From: Closterium sp. Naga37s-1
Taxonomy: Eukaryota; Streptophyta; Zygnematophyceae; Desmidiales; Closteriaceae
NCBI GenBank assembly: GCA_947471745.1
Contig: CANJKZ010001112.1
Span: 1,402,001-1,466,000 of the forward strand
Length of the DNA stretch: 64,000 bases
Direction of reading: 5' to 3'
The first letter of the stretch is position 1, and the number at the start of each line of letters is the position of its first letter. The position numbers and the translations under genes were made by a program. The notes below the pieces were generated by a model. It worked only from the letters and a program-made list of their open reading frames with translations. It did no database searches and had not been told where the DNA came from. This document shows, piece after piece, positions 21,577 to 32,265 of this stretch.

Positions 21577-21855
21577 TGTAATGAATACGAATTCATTACT
21601 GTAGAGGCTGCTCCTAGCGAGGACAGCCCGAACTTCGCGTCAGTTGGGTTCGGCCTACACTTCGGCCCGAACCACTTTCCGAGTCGCCCCGCACCAATCG
21701 CGACACTTCCATTCCAACCCATCCACGTCCCGAGGTCATCGCCTAGCACGGTTTCGACCCTATAAATGCATGCTTCTTTACCATTTTCGACATTCTGTAT
21801 TCGACATCCTTTTTATAAAGTCTTCCGCGCACTCTTCTTAGTACAACTCATAACA
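21577..21855 (+). repeat. Right LTR of the LARD-like element
   Basis: Near-identical to the left LTR, including the terminal palindrome (21579-21598) and TATA box. It differs by an extra ATTCC tandem copy and one C/A difference. Confidence 0.9.
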
Positions 21856-21860
21856 ATCTC

Positions 21861-24310
21861 AGTATAACGATTCAAAACGTTTTCAACATACCGAACACTC
21901 ATCACCCTGCTCCACTTCCTTCCCTCCTGCACTTGAATTCAGCTTTCAGCGGAGCAAGTAGGATTGCCACGTTCCCACGCCCCTAGATCATGGCAGAACT
22001 TGACGGCAATCGCTGCTGCTACGGCGGCGGACGCGCTGTTTTAGTTCAAAAAAACTCGAGTTTGCCATAGGCTATAATAAGGAACGATTGTACAGCTGCG
22101 CGTCGACTCGGTTGCAGCGATTGGGAGCGTGAGTCGCGGGGGCGAGCGCATGGCTGGGAGGCCGTTGGAGGCAGCAGAGCGGTGAGGGTTGGAGCGACGC
22201 GCGGAGTGGCGGACTGCCGGATGCACCGCGCCGCTGCTCGGCTCGGCGCGCTCTGCACGCCCTCTGCCGCCGACTGTGTTCCACTCACCGGCTGACACGT
22301 GGTGTGTGCGAGAGGTATGACAGGCGTCGAGACGCCGACGGGCGTGTCTCACGTGTCAACTGCTCTACTCGTCCCGTCGCCCCGCCGTCTCTTTCGCGGA
22401 TGTCTAATTCTCACGCGTGCCGATCCGTCGCACTGCGCGCCTGCCGCCCACCTGCCATGGCGGCTCGCACTGCCCACCTCTCGCGTCCCTCTCGACAGTG
22501 TTTTTGTCAAACGCTCCCACACTCAGGCAGGCCGCTTAAATTCACAAGCAGTAACGCATACAGAGGTGATGAGGTGAGGAAATACCTTGTATGCCGCACG
22601 TACCCATATCGCACGCAAAGCCTCTGCTTGGGATGCGCCCTCATCGCCGCTCCCGCCGTTGTCGTTTCACTCGCCTCCGCCATCCATCGTGCACATCTCC
22701 TCGTCTCCCCCTTCCCTTCCCTTCCCTCGGATCCATTCCCACAGTCTGCCCGCACCCACCTCTGCCACCTCGGGCATTACCCGCTCACTCGGGCATTGCC
22801 GTTGCATACTCAACCCCCGGGTCCCCCTCTCCCCTCATCTCCCTTCACTCCCGTCTGTCCCCGCCCCGCCCTCTCCCGCGTCCCCCCATCGCCCTCCTCG
22901 CCAGCATGGCAGGCATGAGCTTCCGGGCATGAGCTGCCGGGCATCGTGCCACGTGGCGTCCTTGCCCATGGCGGCCCTCCGTGCCGTTCACGTGGACTCT
23001 CTGCGCGCCTCCACTGGGGCTGCACCGCCACCGCCACATGAGTGGGCGCCGTGCGTCTCGCTGCGTCACATACCAGCACGTGCAGGTGATTCTCGGTTGG
23101 CGCACGCATGCATGCGCACAACCACAGTCCCATGCCTCATTCCCATGCTCATCTCGCACTGCACACGTGTATGTGTGCACACCATGCTACCTCTTGTCCT
23201 CCCCTTGTCCCTCTCCCGCCCCACCGCCCATGTGCCACCCCACCGCCCATGTGCGGTGGGGCAGCAGAGGGCGGCAGAAGCCATCTGCCATCCCAGGGAC
23301 CGCCTTCCCTCCGTGCCGCCCGCTCGCATCTGCTCGCACTGTTGCTTGCTGGGGAGGTGAGAGGTGCGTGGGATTAGTGGGTGGTGCGTGGGGATGGTGT
23401 AGGGAGGGGGTTGGTACGAGGCGGTGGGTGAAGTGGTGGGCATTATGGCATGAGGGGAGGGGAGTGATGAGCGTGAAGGGAGGGAAAAGCGATGGTGGGG
23501 AAGTGGGTGCCATTGTGCTTGGCTGGCAGAGGAGGTGGGCGTGAGACGGATGGGGAGGGAGGGACCCAGGGAGATGCGAGCGACGCGAATCCATCCTCTC
23601 CTTCATGTCCTGCCAACACACTCTGTCCTCTCTCCTCTCTCTTTGCTCCTGCCAACACACTCTCTCTTCTCTGTCTTCCCCCCTCCTTCCCGCACCCTGT
23701 TCCCTCTCACTGCCCCCCCCCCACCCACGAGGCAGCAGCCCCTACGGTACAGATTCGTCCTCCCTCTCACTTTCCGCCCCCATTGGAGCGCTCCAGACAG
23801 GATGCCGCCTGCTGCTGTGTGCAACTCCTGTGGACCCACATTATTGGTGGAGCAGAGGCAGTGAGGGCGTGAGTTGAATTGGAAGGCACAGGCAGAAACA
23901 CAGTGGCACAAGCTAGAGGAGTGGGGAGCAGGAACGAGGGCAGGTTGAGTGCACAAGCCAACGCTGGTGCCCTTCCTGGCTGTGCAATTCGCTGCAGTAC
24001 AGGACAATGCAGTCTGTGTGTGTGTGGTGCTGTGCAGGGCAGCACTGCTGGGCATTCTTGTGCTTTCCTTATCTCGCTGTGTAACTCTCCTGCAGTGGTT
24101 ATCCTCTCCTGCCATTGCTAGCGACATCCAAATATTCTTTACTAATTAAGTACAAGATGAACAGCGCTACGACGGTAACAAGTAACAAGAATAAGTACAA
24201 GTGGACTTATTTGCCTTGCCTAGTGTTATCCCTAGTGATAGCGTTAGTGTTAACCCCTAAGGAACACCTGAACTGAAGCCATCACCTAGAAAGTAGTTTT
24301 ACCTAAAGCT
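21861..24310. other. Gene-poor interval, low complexity
   Basis: No protein family or RNA gene recognised. 22,040-22,500 is CpG-rich. 22,590-23,700 is C/T- or G-rich with overlapping low-complexity open frames on both strands. A word CTGCCAACACACTCT recurs near 23,610 and 23,655. This may hold non-coding parts of an unrecognised gene. Confidence 0.35.
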
Positions 24311-24382
24311 CTTCACCTAGACCAGCACATCCAAACAAAGCCTTCACCTAGACCAGCACATCCAAACAAAGCCTTCACCTAG
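24311..24382. repeat. 31-bp tandem repeat, two and a third copies
   Basis: Unit starts CTTCACCTAGACCAGCACAT and continues for 11 more bases. Copies begin at 24311, 24342 and 24373, the last being partial. Confidence 0.9.
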
Positions 24383-24779
24383 AGAGCACAATTCCCTTGA
24401 AGCCATCCGTTAGGAGCACATCTGAGCACATCAGCACAGCAGCAATCCCTCGGCCCTGCCACCCTCCACCGCTTTCACCCTCCCACATTCCCACAAACAC
24501 CCGGGCAAGCTGGGTGAAAAAAAGGGTACTGCTGCCACCAAGTTCCCCACCCACACACACCCCTCCGTGCAACCAACCTCCCAGCAACTCCCTCTCTCTC
24601 AGCTGCTGTGCTCCGTTGCCTCCATCCATCTCCTGCTCACTCTTCTCTCCGATCTCACCTTCCCCCACCATCCTCTTTTTGTTTTCAGATGCTTTTTTTT
24701 TCTTTTCCTCTTTTTTTTTTTCTTTTCCTCTTTCTCACCTTTTTTTCAGTCATTCATATGCAGTTTTTTCAATTGCAGC

Positions 24780-25023
24780 AGTCAAGGCCACCATGGATGC
24801 GAGTCCCTGGGCCAACTTCACTTACCACCTTCTGAGTGTCCATCCATCTCCTTTTCTTCTTGAGATATTCTTTTCTTCAGCCAGATTCTTCCTTTCCCCA
24901 CTGCAACGACGCAAGGCCGCCATGGCTGCGCCTTCGAGCCGTTAAACACCCTTCTTTCCATGCCTTTTTTGTTTTGTTTTGTTTTGTTTTTTTTTCCCAC
25001 TGCAGCGTGTCAAGGCCGCCATG
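24780..25023. repeat. Three copies of a pyrimidine-tract plus CAAGGCCGCCATGG motif
   Basis: At 24784-24797, 24911-24923 and 25010-25023 the plus strand reads (T)CAAGGCC(G/A)CCATGG, each time following a T/C-rich tract and a CAG- or ACG-like word. A fourth copy lies at 5639-5652. On the minus strand the motif encodes the PWRP end of the two paralogous proteins; on the plus strand it looks like a 3' splice site followed by a Kozak-like start. Only the copies at 5639 and 25010 sit in the conserved reading frame. Confidence 0.7.
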
Positions 25024-25654
25024 GCCGCCTTGAGCTGGCTGACCGAACGACCCTCGCCGTTCTGCTCGGCCGCTTGTCTGCAGCTTCGACCTCCACTCCC
25101 CTCGCCTCCCTGCCTGCTAGCTGCGACGGTGCAGCGAATTTAGGCCTCGGGATGAGCGTCGCTCCTTCCATGCGCCTCACCACTGCTCTCTTACCACTTG
25201 GCTTCGGGATCCGCGACGGCAACAGCGCTAGTGCAGCATTCGCTGACCTTATAGCTGCCGCCGCCGTGCAACCAGCTGGCGATAGCATCGCCGAAACCGA
25301 CACCGTTGGATCTGAGGCTGGAACATCCAACACTTGAGCATCCGACGGTTCCGCCTCCGACGCTGTAGCATCCGACAGTTCAGCATGCGATGTGGAAGCG
25401 GATAGCTTAGGAGCATCCGACGGTTCAGCATACGATGCTGTAGCATCCGATGCTCCAGCATCTGACGCTCCAGCATGATCCGACGGTTGAACCTCCGACG
25501 CTGAAGCATCAAGAGCTTCAGCATCCGACGTCACCGCTGGCATCTCTGGCAGCATTGGCGCTGCAGCGTTGGCTGGAACGCCATTTTTCGTGTTCAGACT
25601 CTTCCAGAAGCTAAGCGCGGCACGATACGAAGGGTAATCGGAGATTGAGGCCAT
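25010..25654 (-). CDS. Protein of unknown function with FWKSL box and SxIP-like C-terminus (paralogue 2)
   Basis: Predicted 214-residue product from the ATG at 25654. The frame stays open far upstream, but similarity to paralogue 1 (5639-6403) begins at MAS. Conserved blocks are YRAALSFWKSL (10-20), PSRIPKPS (146-153), RRMEGATLIPRPK (160-172), a basic tail and the terminal RRPWRP (209-214). The middle (about 45-120) is an acidic S/D/A/E-rich stretch with loose SDA(E/T)xS repeats, the counterpart of the AATES repeats in paralogue 1 but of different sequence and length. This is the pattern of two short fixed ends held by a fast-evolving linker. S-R-I-P fits an EB1-binding motif, which is inference. 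No membrane segments are seen; the family is not recognised. Confidence 0.6.
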   Translation of the reverse strand: MASISDYPSYRAALSFWKSLNTKNGVPANAAAPMLPEMPAVTSDAEALDASASEVQPSDHAGASDAGASDATASYAEPSDAPKLSASTSHAELSDATASEAEPSDAQVLDVPASDPTVSVSAMLSPAGCTAAAAIRSANAALALLPSRIPKPSGKRAVVRRMEGATLIPRPKFAAPSQLAGREARGVEVEAADKRPSRTARVVRSASSRRPWRP

Positions 25655-26852
25655 CGAGGAAACCGAACAGCGGAGCCGAAGAGCTCGAAAGGCTGGCAAG
25701 ATAATAATAGTGCTTGAAACGAGAGTGGTGATTGAAATGAGGTATGCAAGTGCAGACTTGTAGGCAGCGGTGGGAGTGTGTTGGCCTTGGCGGCAGCGTG
25801 AGAGAAGGAGAAAGGCAGTGCCCGCGAGAGGTCGGAGGGGAGTCTCGAAGTTGTCGGGTTTGGGAGGGAGGGAGCAGCGACTGGTTTGGTTTCTAGGCCG
25901 CGGAGATCCCTCGGGTTTCAAATGCGGTACATTGTGATAGCGTGTTTTATCATATTGTTTTTGTACGGTTGGGTAGGTTGGACAAGAGTAGGCTGGGTGG
26001 CTACTGCTCGCGCAAATATCGCGAGGCGCCCTTCGGAAGGTAGGGGGAGGGGTCTTTGGAACGTCAGGTTTGGGATGGGTGAGAAGTGAGGGCGTGTCCA
26101 GTTCGTTCATTTCGGGGTTTTTAGTGCCAACACACGTCTCGAGGTTCAAAAATTTTCACTGTACCTATAAACGAATGCATTGTGAGTTGAGTCCCACCTA
26201 CCTGTAATTTCAGGAGCGCGGACACGTTCTCCGCCACACGAATCAACAGTGCTCTGATCGGGTTCGAAACGAGGTACGGTTTCCCTCGTCAATCATAGCT
26301 AACGAATTTTTGTGCAGGCGGGGGGGGGTGTTGGCGAGTGTAGCGAGCTACTGGAGAAATTGTGCAAGCGATACATGGGGCACTACTGTAGTGGCCATGA
26401 CGCGGTGCTGTACCCTTGTTCGTGTCCCCGCTGATTCCAGTAACGTGAGTCAGACGACTCGAGGTACGTGCAGGGGGCGTGCCGTTTTGTGAACGAAAGC
26501 TGATTGTGTCCGCAGGACACGTTCAATACAGTGTTACAACAAAAAATGTGGTAACTGAGCGGGTTTACGAACAGTAAATGTACGAGCTGGACTACCCTGA
26601 ATCTCGGAGTGTCAGGTTTGGCCCGAAGAGCTCGCCTTCCGAGGCTACCTCGCTTCCATACCGGCCTTGGCGCGATCAAACCTGTGCCGAACCACAACAT
26701 CTTTGATCCCCGACTAGCGCGTGTCACTCGTTAGACTTGTGTAAGGCTTCATGGATACAGTTTAAGCATTCTGTAATCACCGCTGGTATTTAATGCCTTT
26801 CTCATCCTTTCTCAGTATGGTATTTGGCAAATACTTTTTCCAATCAATCCAT
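25655..26852. other. Upstream region of paralogue 2 and intergenic DNA
   Basis: No firm gene. A possible plus-strand internal exon at about 26,321-26,443 has a good acceptor (TTTTTGTGCAG, ending 26320) and donor (AACGTGAGT), but its translation matches nothing I recognise and no neighbouring exon was found. The rest is ordinary intergenic sequence. Confidence 0.35.
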
Positions 26853-27118
26853 TTAAAGCCGGCAGCCCAAATTGCACAACCTTTAAAAGGTTGACGCGAG
26901 GGGTTTTTGGTGGTCTGGGTTTTGGCGAAAGATTTCGAATTCGCTTTTTTCGGTGTCTTCGCCAAACCCAGCCCGCCCTGGTATTTCGCCCTGGGGGTTG
27001 GTTCAGTTCCCGAAGTCCCAAATTGCAGGCTGGCTTTTTTTCAAACCTTGCAAACACTAGTTCGTCATGTTTTAAAAGCTTGACCCGCGCGGCCCGCAAT
27101 TTGGGCCGCGGGCTTTAA
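26853..27118. mobile_element. MITE-like element with ~23-bp inverted ends
   Basis: The ends 26853-26875 and 27096-27118 are inverted repeats matching at 21 of 23 positions (outer part TTAAAGCC, inner part GCCCAAATTGC), 266 bp overall. TTAA sits at both extremities, which would fit a TTAA target-site duplication (piggyBac type) or a 3-bp TTA/TAA one (Harbinger type). A third direct copy of CCCAAATTGCA lies at about 27,017. The right end also forms a local hairpin CGCGGCCC/GGGCCGCG (27088-27110). No transposase frame is present, as expected for a MITE. Confidence 0.55.
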
Positions 27119-27311
27119 GCAGACTCTGACATGCTATCCATTCCAATCTCCCACTTACAGCAATGCATATGCAACCACTACTTGAAGTTGAGAGATCATT
27201 GAAGTGCCAACATAAAATTGGCACAACTGACCAACAAGCCCACTACATACAGAGCACATTATAACCCAGCCCGATAACTAACATTCTCTGCGTTTCCATC
27301 ATCCACCCAAA

Positions 27312-30300
27312 TCACTTCCTATCAAGCAGACCCAGCTCTACGATCGACGTGGCCGCCTCAATAAGCGCGACTCTCGACGACTGGTAGATGATGCCCATGT
27401 CGTTCTCGGCCTTGCTGCCGCTGTACCGGTGCACCACCCCCAGGTTGCGGCGCATGAAATCAATACCCACGGCGGGATTCACCATGGCTGCCAGCATCGC
27501 CATCCAGTCCGGCATGCCCATGGATGGCAGGCGGTAGTTGGGGTACTTGGATCGCAGCACATCTGGAGTGTGAGGGAGGTGAGGGGTTGGAGAGGGAGAA
27601 ATGGGGGATAGGTGAAATGCGGGAGAGTGTTGAGGAATACATGTGTGTGCGATCCAGCTGGGCATGCACATGGATGGCACGCGGTAGTTGGGGTACTTGG
27701 ATCGCATCACGTCTGGAGTGTGTGTGGCGGGGGAAGAGGGGGGGTGAAAAGGGATGGTTTGATAACCATGTGTGTGCGCCCCATTCAGGCATGCCATGCC
27801 ATGGCTGGTGGGAGGTGGTTGGGGAAGTTGGAGCACAGCACGGTGGTGTGCGGGGAGGGGGGGAAGGGGGGAGGGTTTGGTGGGAGGGAAGGTGATACGA
27901 GTGGGACGCAGGGGGGAATGCTGAGAATATGGTAGTTGGGGAGTTGGAGCAAAGCATGTCTGGTGGGGAGGGAAGGGTGCTGGATAAGCACATAGCCAGC
28001 TGTAGGAAAGCGGTTACCTTGTAACTGTAAATTTCAATTTAGTGCGTTTATGAACGTACCGATCACCTGTAGCAGCGACATGGTGTCACTATTACACAGG
28101 ATCTAGGGCCCCTTCACGCCCTCCTCCTGCTCTTTCTGTCATGCCAGTAGCCCCTTTCAAGCCCTCCTCTCTCAAGACGTACCAGCCATCTGTAGCAGCG
28201 ACATGGTATCCCCGTTGCACAGGATGTAGCGCCCCTTCATGCCGTCCTTCTCCAGTGCCAGCACGTGAGCCAGTGCCACGTCAGCCACGTGCACCATGCC
28301 AAAGTGCAAGTTGGGGGCGAGGAAGAGCGTGCCGTCCAGCAGCTGCTTCACCGACTGTAGTGGGGGATGGTGAGGGGTGGTTAGGGGTTGAGGGGGCAGG
28401 GCTTCAGAACTCGTCTCCACAAAGTGCAGGTCGGGCGCCAGGAACAGCGTGCCGTCTAGGAGCTGCTTTACTGACTGTAGAGTGGGATGGTGAGGGGTGG
28501 TGAGGGGAATTGAGACTTGAAGGCAAAACAATCTCTTAACACTGCAGGTCAGGCGTGAGGAAGAGCAACCGACTGCAGTGAGGTGGTGAGGGGTGGTGAA
28601 AGGCTCCGGGAGAGGGATCTACAGCCGAAGGGGACTCGTGAAATTGCAGGTGAGGCGAGAGGAAGAGCAAGCCGTCTATGAGCGGATGGGCGATGGGGGA
28701 TGGTCGGCGAGGTGTTGGGGGGTGGGTTGAGGGAACGGGAGCAGGGAAATGGGAGGAAAAAGAGGCCAAGGTGAACTCACGAGAGACAAGGAGAGATGTC
28801 ACGGGAAGAGGAACGGGTGTCGGGGTGAAGGGGGCGGGAGAGAAAGTGTGGTTATGGTTGAAGTGGGAAATGAAAAGGCAAGTGAGGCGAGTGCACGCCC
28901 CAGTGGGATCCAGCGCCACACCCCCAGGGAATGCCACCCCACCCCAGTATACCCGGCCTGGGAAGCATATTTCTCCCAAGGGAATTCCATTCCAGTTTTA
29001 GAACGCACCTGTAGGCTGCCCTTCACGTGCTCCTCCCTTAGCGCTGGCCCCAGCACGAGACTGGGGCACAGCGTAACGAGATCGAATCTCCACTCCACGC
29101 CCTTTAACTCATCTGCCACCCGCCACGCGTACTTCTCCGCCAGCGTCTTCCCCATGCTGTACGGCGCGCGCAATGACAGCTGGCGGTTCCAGTCAGCCTC
29201 GGTGAAGACGTGGTCTGGGGGGAACATGTTGTCTGACACCGCTGCCACTGACGATGTCAGCACCACCTTCCTGGCAGTTGCATGGGGAGTGGGAAATAGC
29301 CAGTGGGCGGGGGGGGAAGAGGGGGGGGGGGGGGGGGGGAGGAGGCGTTTGGGGGGTTGGGAGTTGGATGGGAAACGGAGGAAGTAGAGGCGAAATGACT
29401 GGTTGTTCCAGTCAGCCTCCGTGAAGACGTGGTCTGATGGGAACATGCGGTCTGATACCGCTTCCACTGACGATGTCCGCACCACCTTCCTGTGAGTGAG
29501 ATAGGCAGGGGGGTTACGGGGGGAGAGGGGAGAGGGGCAAGAGGAGGCAAAACTCTAATTAAATTTTCTGTGAGCACATAACCTGATGAGGACATGCGGC
29601 CAAAGCCTGCTGGCAGTGATGACTTGGACACCAACTTCCGAGTGGTGCTCACACAATCAGGGAATGCGTGGGGCAGTGGGGGTTTGCGGGGAGAGGGGGG
29701 AGAGGAGTTGGGGAGGCGAGGGGGGGTATGGCAGCTCGAGCATTTCAAATTGGCCTCTTAAGACCATGAGGTGTGGTGCGGTGACTGGTGGTGACTGGTG
29801 GAGGAACCAAGGCGGAGGGGCATTGGCTCCTCTCTGTTGCTGCTTCTGTGGAAGCAGCAGCAGCACGGGAGGGCAGCTGGCATGAGGAGACGCATGGGAC
29901 GAGAACGATCCCATGGCGCCTCAAAAAGCAGTCAGCTTGCAGGGAATTTGGGGACGATTGGACGTGGGGGGTTGAGGAAGGGCGGGGAGAGGGGGCAAGT
30001 GGGAGTGCGATGGGGATTGATTGAAGAGGATAAAACAAAGAGGGAGACAGGGCAATGTGAGGGTTAAACTGGCAAACGGGTGCTACCAGAATCGCATGAG
30101 TGCCGCATTGCTTTACTAGCGCCACGCCACTGCCCTCCCTCTGCCCCACCCCTCCCACTGGCCCACCCCTTGTGCTGCCCCCTCCTGGGGCTCACTTGGC
30201 CCATTGGTGCTTCATGATCGACACAAACAGGTTCCATGTGCCGTCCACAGCCCTCCACCTGCCCAACCCACCCTCAACCCCACCCCCCTCCTCCGCCACA

Positions 30301-31591
30301 GTCCTCCCTCCACCCCACCGCTCCCTCCCCGCCCCCCCCTCAACTCACTTGGCGCATTGGTGCTTCAGGATGGACCCGAACACGTTCCGCGTGCCGTCCA
30401 GTGCCGCCGCCACGATGGTCTGAGGGTCGCTCTTACTGGTCGTCATCAGCGCTGCCACGTGGCACACCAGCTCGCACCCCTCCACCGCCTCGTCGAAGCT
30501 CCCAGGGGCTGTTAGATCCGCCGCGAACAGCTGGATTGTGCCTGGCGTGCCGTCCGCCTGTGGTTTGCGGGAGAAAAACAAAAGAAGAAAGAACGAAAAA
30601 AAAAAGGTGCGTTTTAAGGAGAATGATTGATTCTCGAAAGCAAAGACATCCGGGGTGTCACGTGGCACAGAAGCTCGCACCCCTCCACTGCTTCGTCGAA
30701 GCTTCCAAGGGTTGCTGGGTCTGCTGCGAGGGGCCGAATCGTACCTGGAGTGCTCTCAGCCTACCACGTGAATGACATCCAATCTCAGCCGTCCATCAGC
30801 CATGCTTACCCGCAATCCCACCCTTTCTTCCCTTCTCACCCTCTCCTTCACCCTCCCTCCCAGCCATTCCCCATAACTCCCAACATCCCCCGACATTCCC
30901 AATTCGTCTCCACGAATGCTCATGGAACGAACCGCCAGGTAACAAAAATGGAGAAAAAACGCAACAATCTGTAATGCCGGTGTCCAGGACGAGGGGCGCC
31001 TATGTATCGTCGTTCCGAAAAGGGCTGCAGGTACTGTATAACAACGAAGCGGGAATTCTTGCAGTGAGTCCGTCGATCGCGCTTGCACATCGAATTCAAG
31101 ACCAATGCAAACGTCAGCTTTTAACAACAGCCTTTGGTTGCCGTTAATCGAAAAAAGAAACGGTTCCAGGCGTTCGACATTCGGAAACAACATGTTTTGG
31201 ATTTGTCGAGAGCCTTACGAGGCCGCGCAGCCAGTTGGTCCGCGGGTCGTCGAGGTCCCTGACGGTGCCGCGCACGTGGTAGCCACGCTCCAGCAGCATC
31301 TTCACCACGTAGCTGCCGATGAACCCTGGCGCGGCGAGGAGGAAATGGAAGGGAAGACGAGACGAGTAGGTAGAAGGGCACTAAGGGACATTGAACAAGA
31401 GTAAAACGATTGAACACACGTACGATGCCAATGACTGGACAAACGAAGGATGCTGTATAGAGAAGCACCGGGAATCTCGGCAAAAAGAAACGCGAATATT
31501 GAAGTTCTACGAGAAATTGAGAGCGGAAATTACCCGACGCTCCCGTGACGCAGACTTTCTTCCCCTGCCCTGGTAGCTCGTCTCCCCCCAT
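27312..31591 (-). CDS. DFR/CCR-like NAD(P)-dependent reductase (extended SDR), six exons
   Basis: An extended short-chain dehydrogenase of the dihydroflavonol reductase / cinnamoyl-CoA reductase type, expected to reduce a carbonyl or acyl-CoA using NADPH in the cytosol; substrate unknown. Predicted exons: 31591-31534, 31325-31219, 30557-30349, 29270-29009, 28354-28183 and 27562-27312. All have GT-AG borders and matching phases, giving 352 uninterrupted residues. TGASGFIG (16-23) is the nucleotide-binding glycine motif, HVRGTVRD follows strand 2, LTSS (129-132) supplies the catalytic serine, and Y162-S-M-G-K166 is the YxxxK pair. CPSLVLGP and VHVADVALAHVLALE are typical of the family's second half. 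The substrate-defining CCR motif NWYCYGK is not present as such. Introns next to exons 3 to 6 hold tandem partial copies of the exon edges. Confidence 0.85.
27562..27975 (-). repeat. Partial copies of the exon-6 5' edge in the reductase intron
   Basis: Upstream of the true exon-6 start (27562) the acceptor and first codons (DVLRSKYPNYRLPSM) recur with decay at about 27712 (DVMRSKYPNYRVPSM), 27843 and 27962, in steps of about 150, 131 and 119 bp. Confidence 0.8.
28354..28690 (-). repeat. Partial copies of the exon-5 5' edge
   Basis: The exon-5 start (SVKQLLDGTLFLAPNLHF) recurs about 120 bp upstream (28474, nearly the same peptide) and in weaker form near 28,580 and 28,680, each with an acceptor-like CTGTAG/CTGCAG. 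Confidence 0.8.
29270..29650 (-). repeat. Partial copies of the exon-4 5' edge
   Basis: The exon-4 start (KVVLTSSVAAVSDNMFPPDH) recurs at about 29490 (VRTSSVEAVSDRMFPSDH) and, more decayed, at about 29640. The spacer contains an almost pure G run near 29,319-29,340. Confidence 0.8.
30190..30757 (-). repeat. Partial copies of exon-3 edges on both sides of exon 3
   Basis: A copy of the exon-3 3' edge and its donor lies about 150 bp further downstream in the transcript (around 30,191-30,245), and a ~100-bp copy of the exon-3 5' half lies upstream (about 30,650-30,757). Exon 3 is therefore flanked by echoes of its own ends. Confidence 0.7.
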
Positions 31592-32208
31592 CTCTGACGA
31601 CGGTTACGCTCGAATTGCACTGGGTTAATCTTTGGTGACGAGCTACTGCCTCCACAGATAGAGCGTTTTAGGCTATGTTGTATGCAAGAATCTGGAATGC
31701 GGTGCGCGGCGAGACGACGAATTCGGTAACCCGTGAGTTAGCACGTGAATAAGTCGTGGCGTAACACTAACGTACCGTAATCTAGGGTCGCGACAGCTGT
31801 GAAAGAAAGAAGATGCGCGCTGAGCGAGAATGGGGTGAAATAAAAGAAGCACCTTGGGGGCAAGCTTTCAATCACTTGTTCAGACGATGGGGAGATTCGA
31901 GAAAACGCAGAAATGGGATGAAAGGGAGGTGGAGGGGAGGAAACGAGGGGGCCAAAGGAATTGATGGCTGGAAATGCAGCAGGCCGAGATTTCGGGAAGA
32001 TATCTCCAGTCTGTACGCTTCATAGGAGACGAGCATTCAACTGTATAATTAACTTGACCTGCAAAACAGATTGTCCAACTGCAGGACAAGTCTTCAATCT
32101 CTTATACCGTAACACTTGCTCTCTCAAATCACGCACAAAAGTTATAGCTAGGCAATTAACCACAAGCATCACAATGCCAAGTGATGTACACCTTATTTGC
32201 ACTTCCGT

Positions 32209-32212
<4 letters not shown>
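31592..32212. other. Upstream region of the reductase gene
   Basis: No further gene seen between the reductase start and the poly(T) tract at 32213; presumed promoter and intergenic DNA. No clear TATA box was found close to the start. Confidence 0.4.

Positions 32213-32265
<53 letters not shown>
32213..32265 (-). repeat. 53-base poly(T), i.e. poly(A) on the strand of the proteasome locus
   Basis: An uninterrupted run of T on the plus strand. On the minus strand it forms a poly(A) run beginning 112 nt after the terminal stop codon of the proteasome alpha-1 locus. It may be a simple microsatellite or the trace of an integrated poly(A) tail. Confidence 0.95.

Larger units (their letters stand above)
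17716..21855 (+). mobile_element. Young non-autonomous LTR element (LARD-like), looks whole
   Basis: LTRs at 17716-17989 (274 bp) and 21577-21855 (279 bp) differ by one 5-bp length difference and a single base that I can see. A perfect 5-bp target-site duplication ATCTC (17711-17715 and 21856-21860) flanks the element. The primer site TGGTATCAGAGCC follows the left LTR after two bases (17992 on) and a purine tract (about 21563-21576) precedes the right LTR. The 3.6-kb interior holds no recognisable gag, protease, RT or integrase. It is rich in imperfect GAATTTTCGG-like words. Structure and LTR identity indicate a recent insertion moved by enzymes supplied in trans. Confidence 0.85.

Noticed and set aside
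22299-23660. Several overlapping open frames of 100-250 codons
   Set aside because: Low-complexity S/P/H-rich translations on both strands with no recognisable motif.
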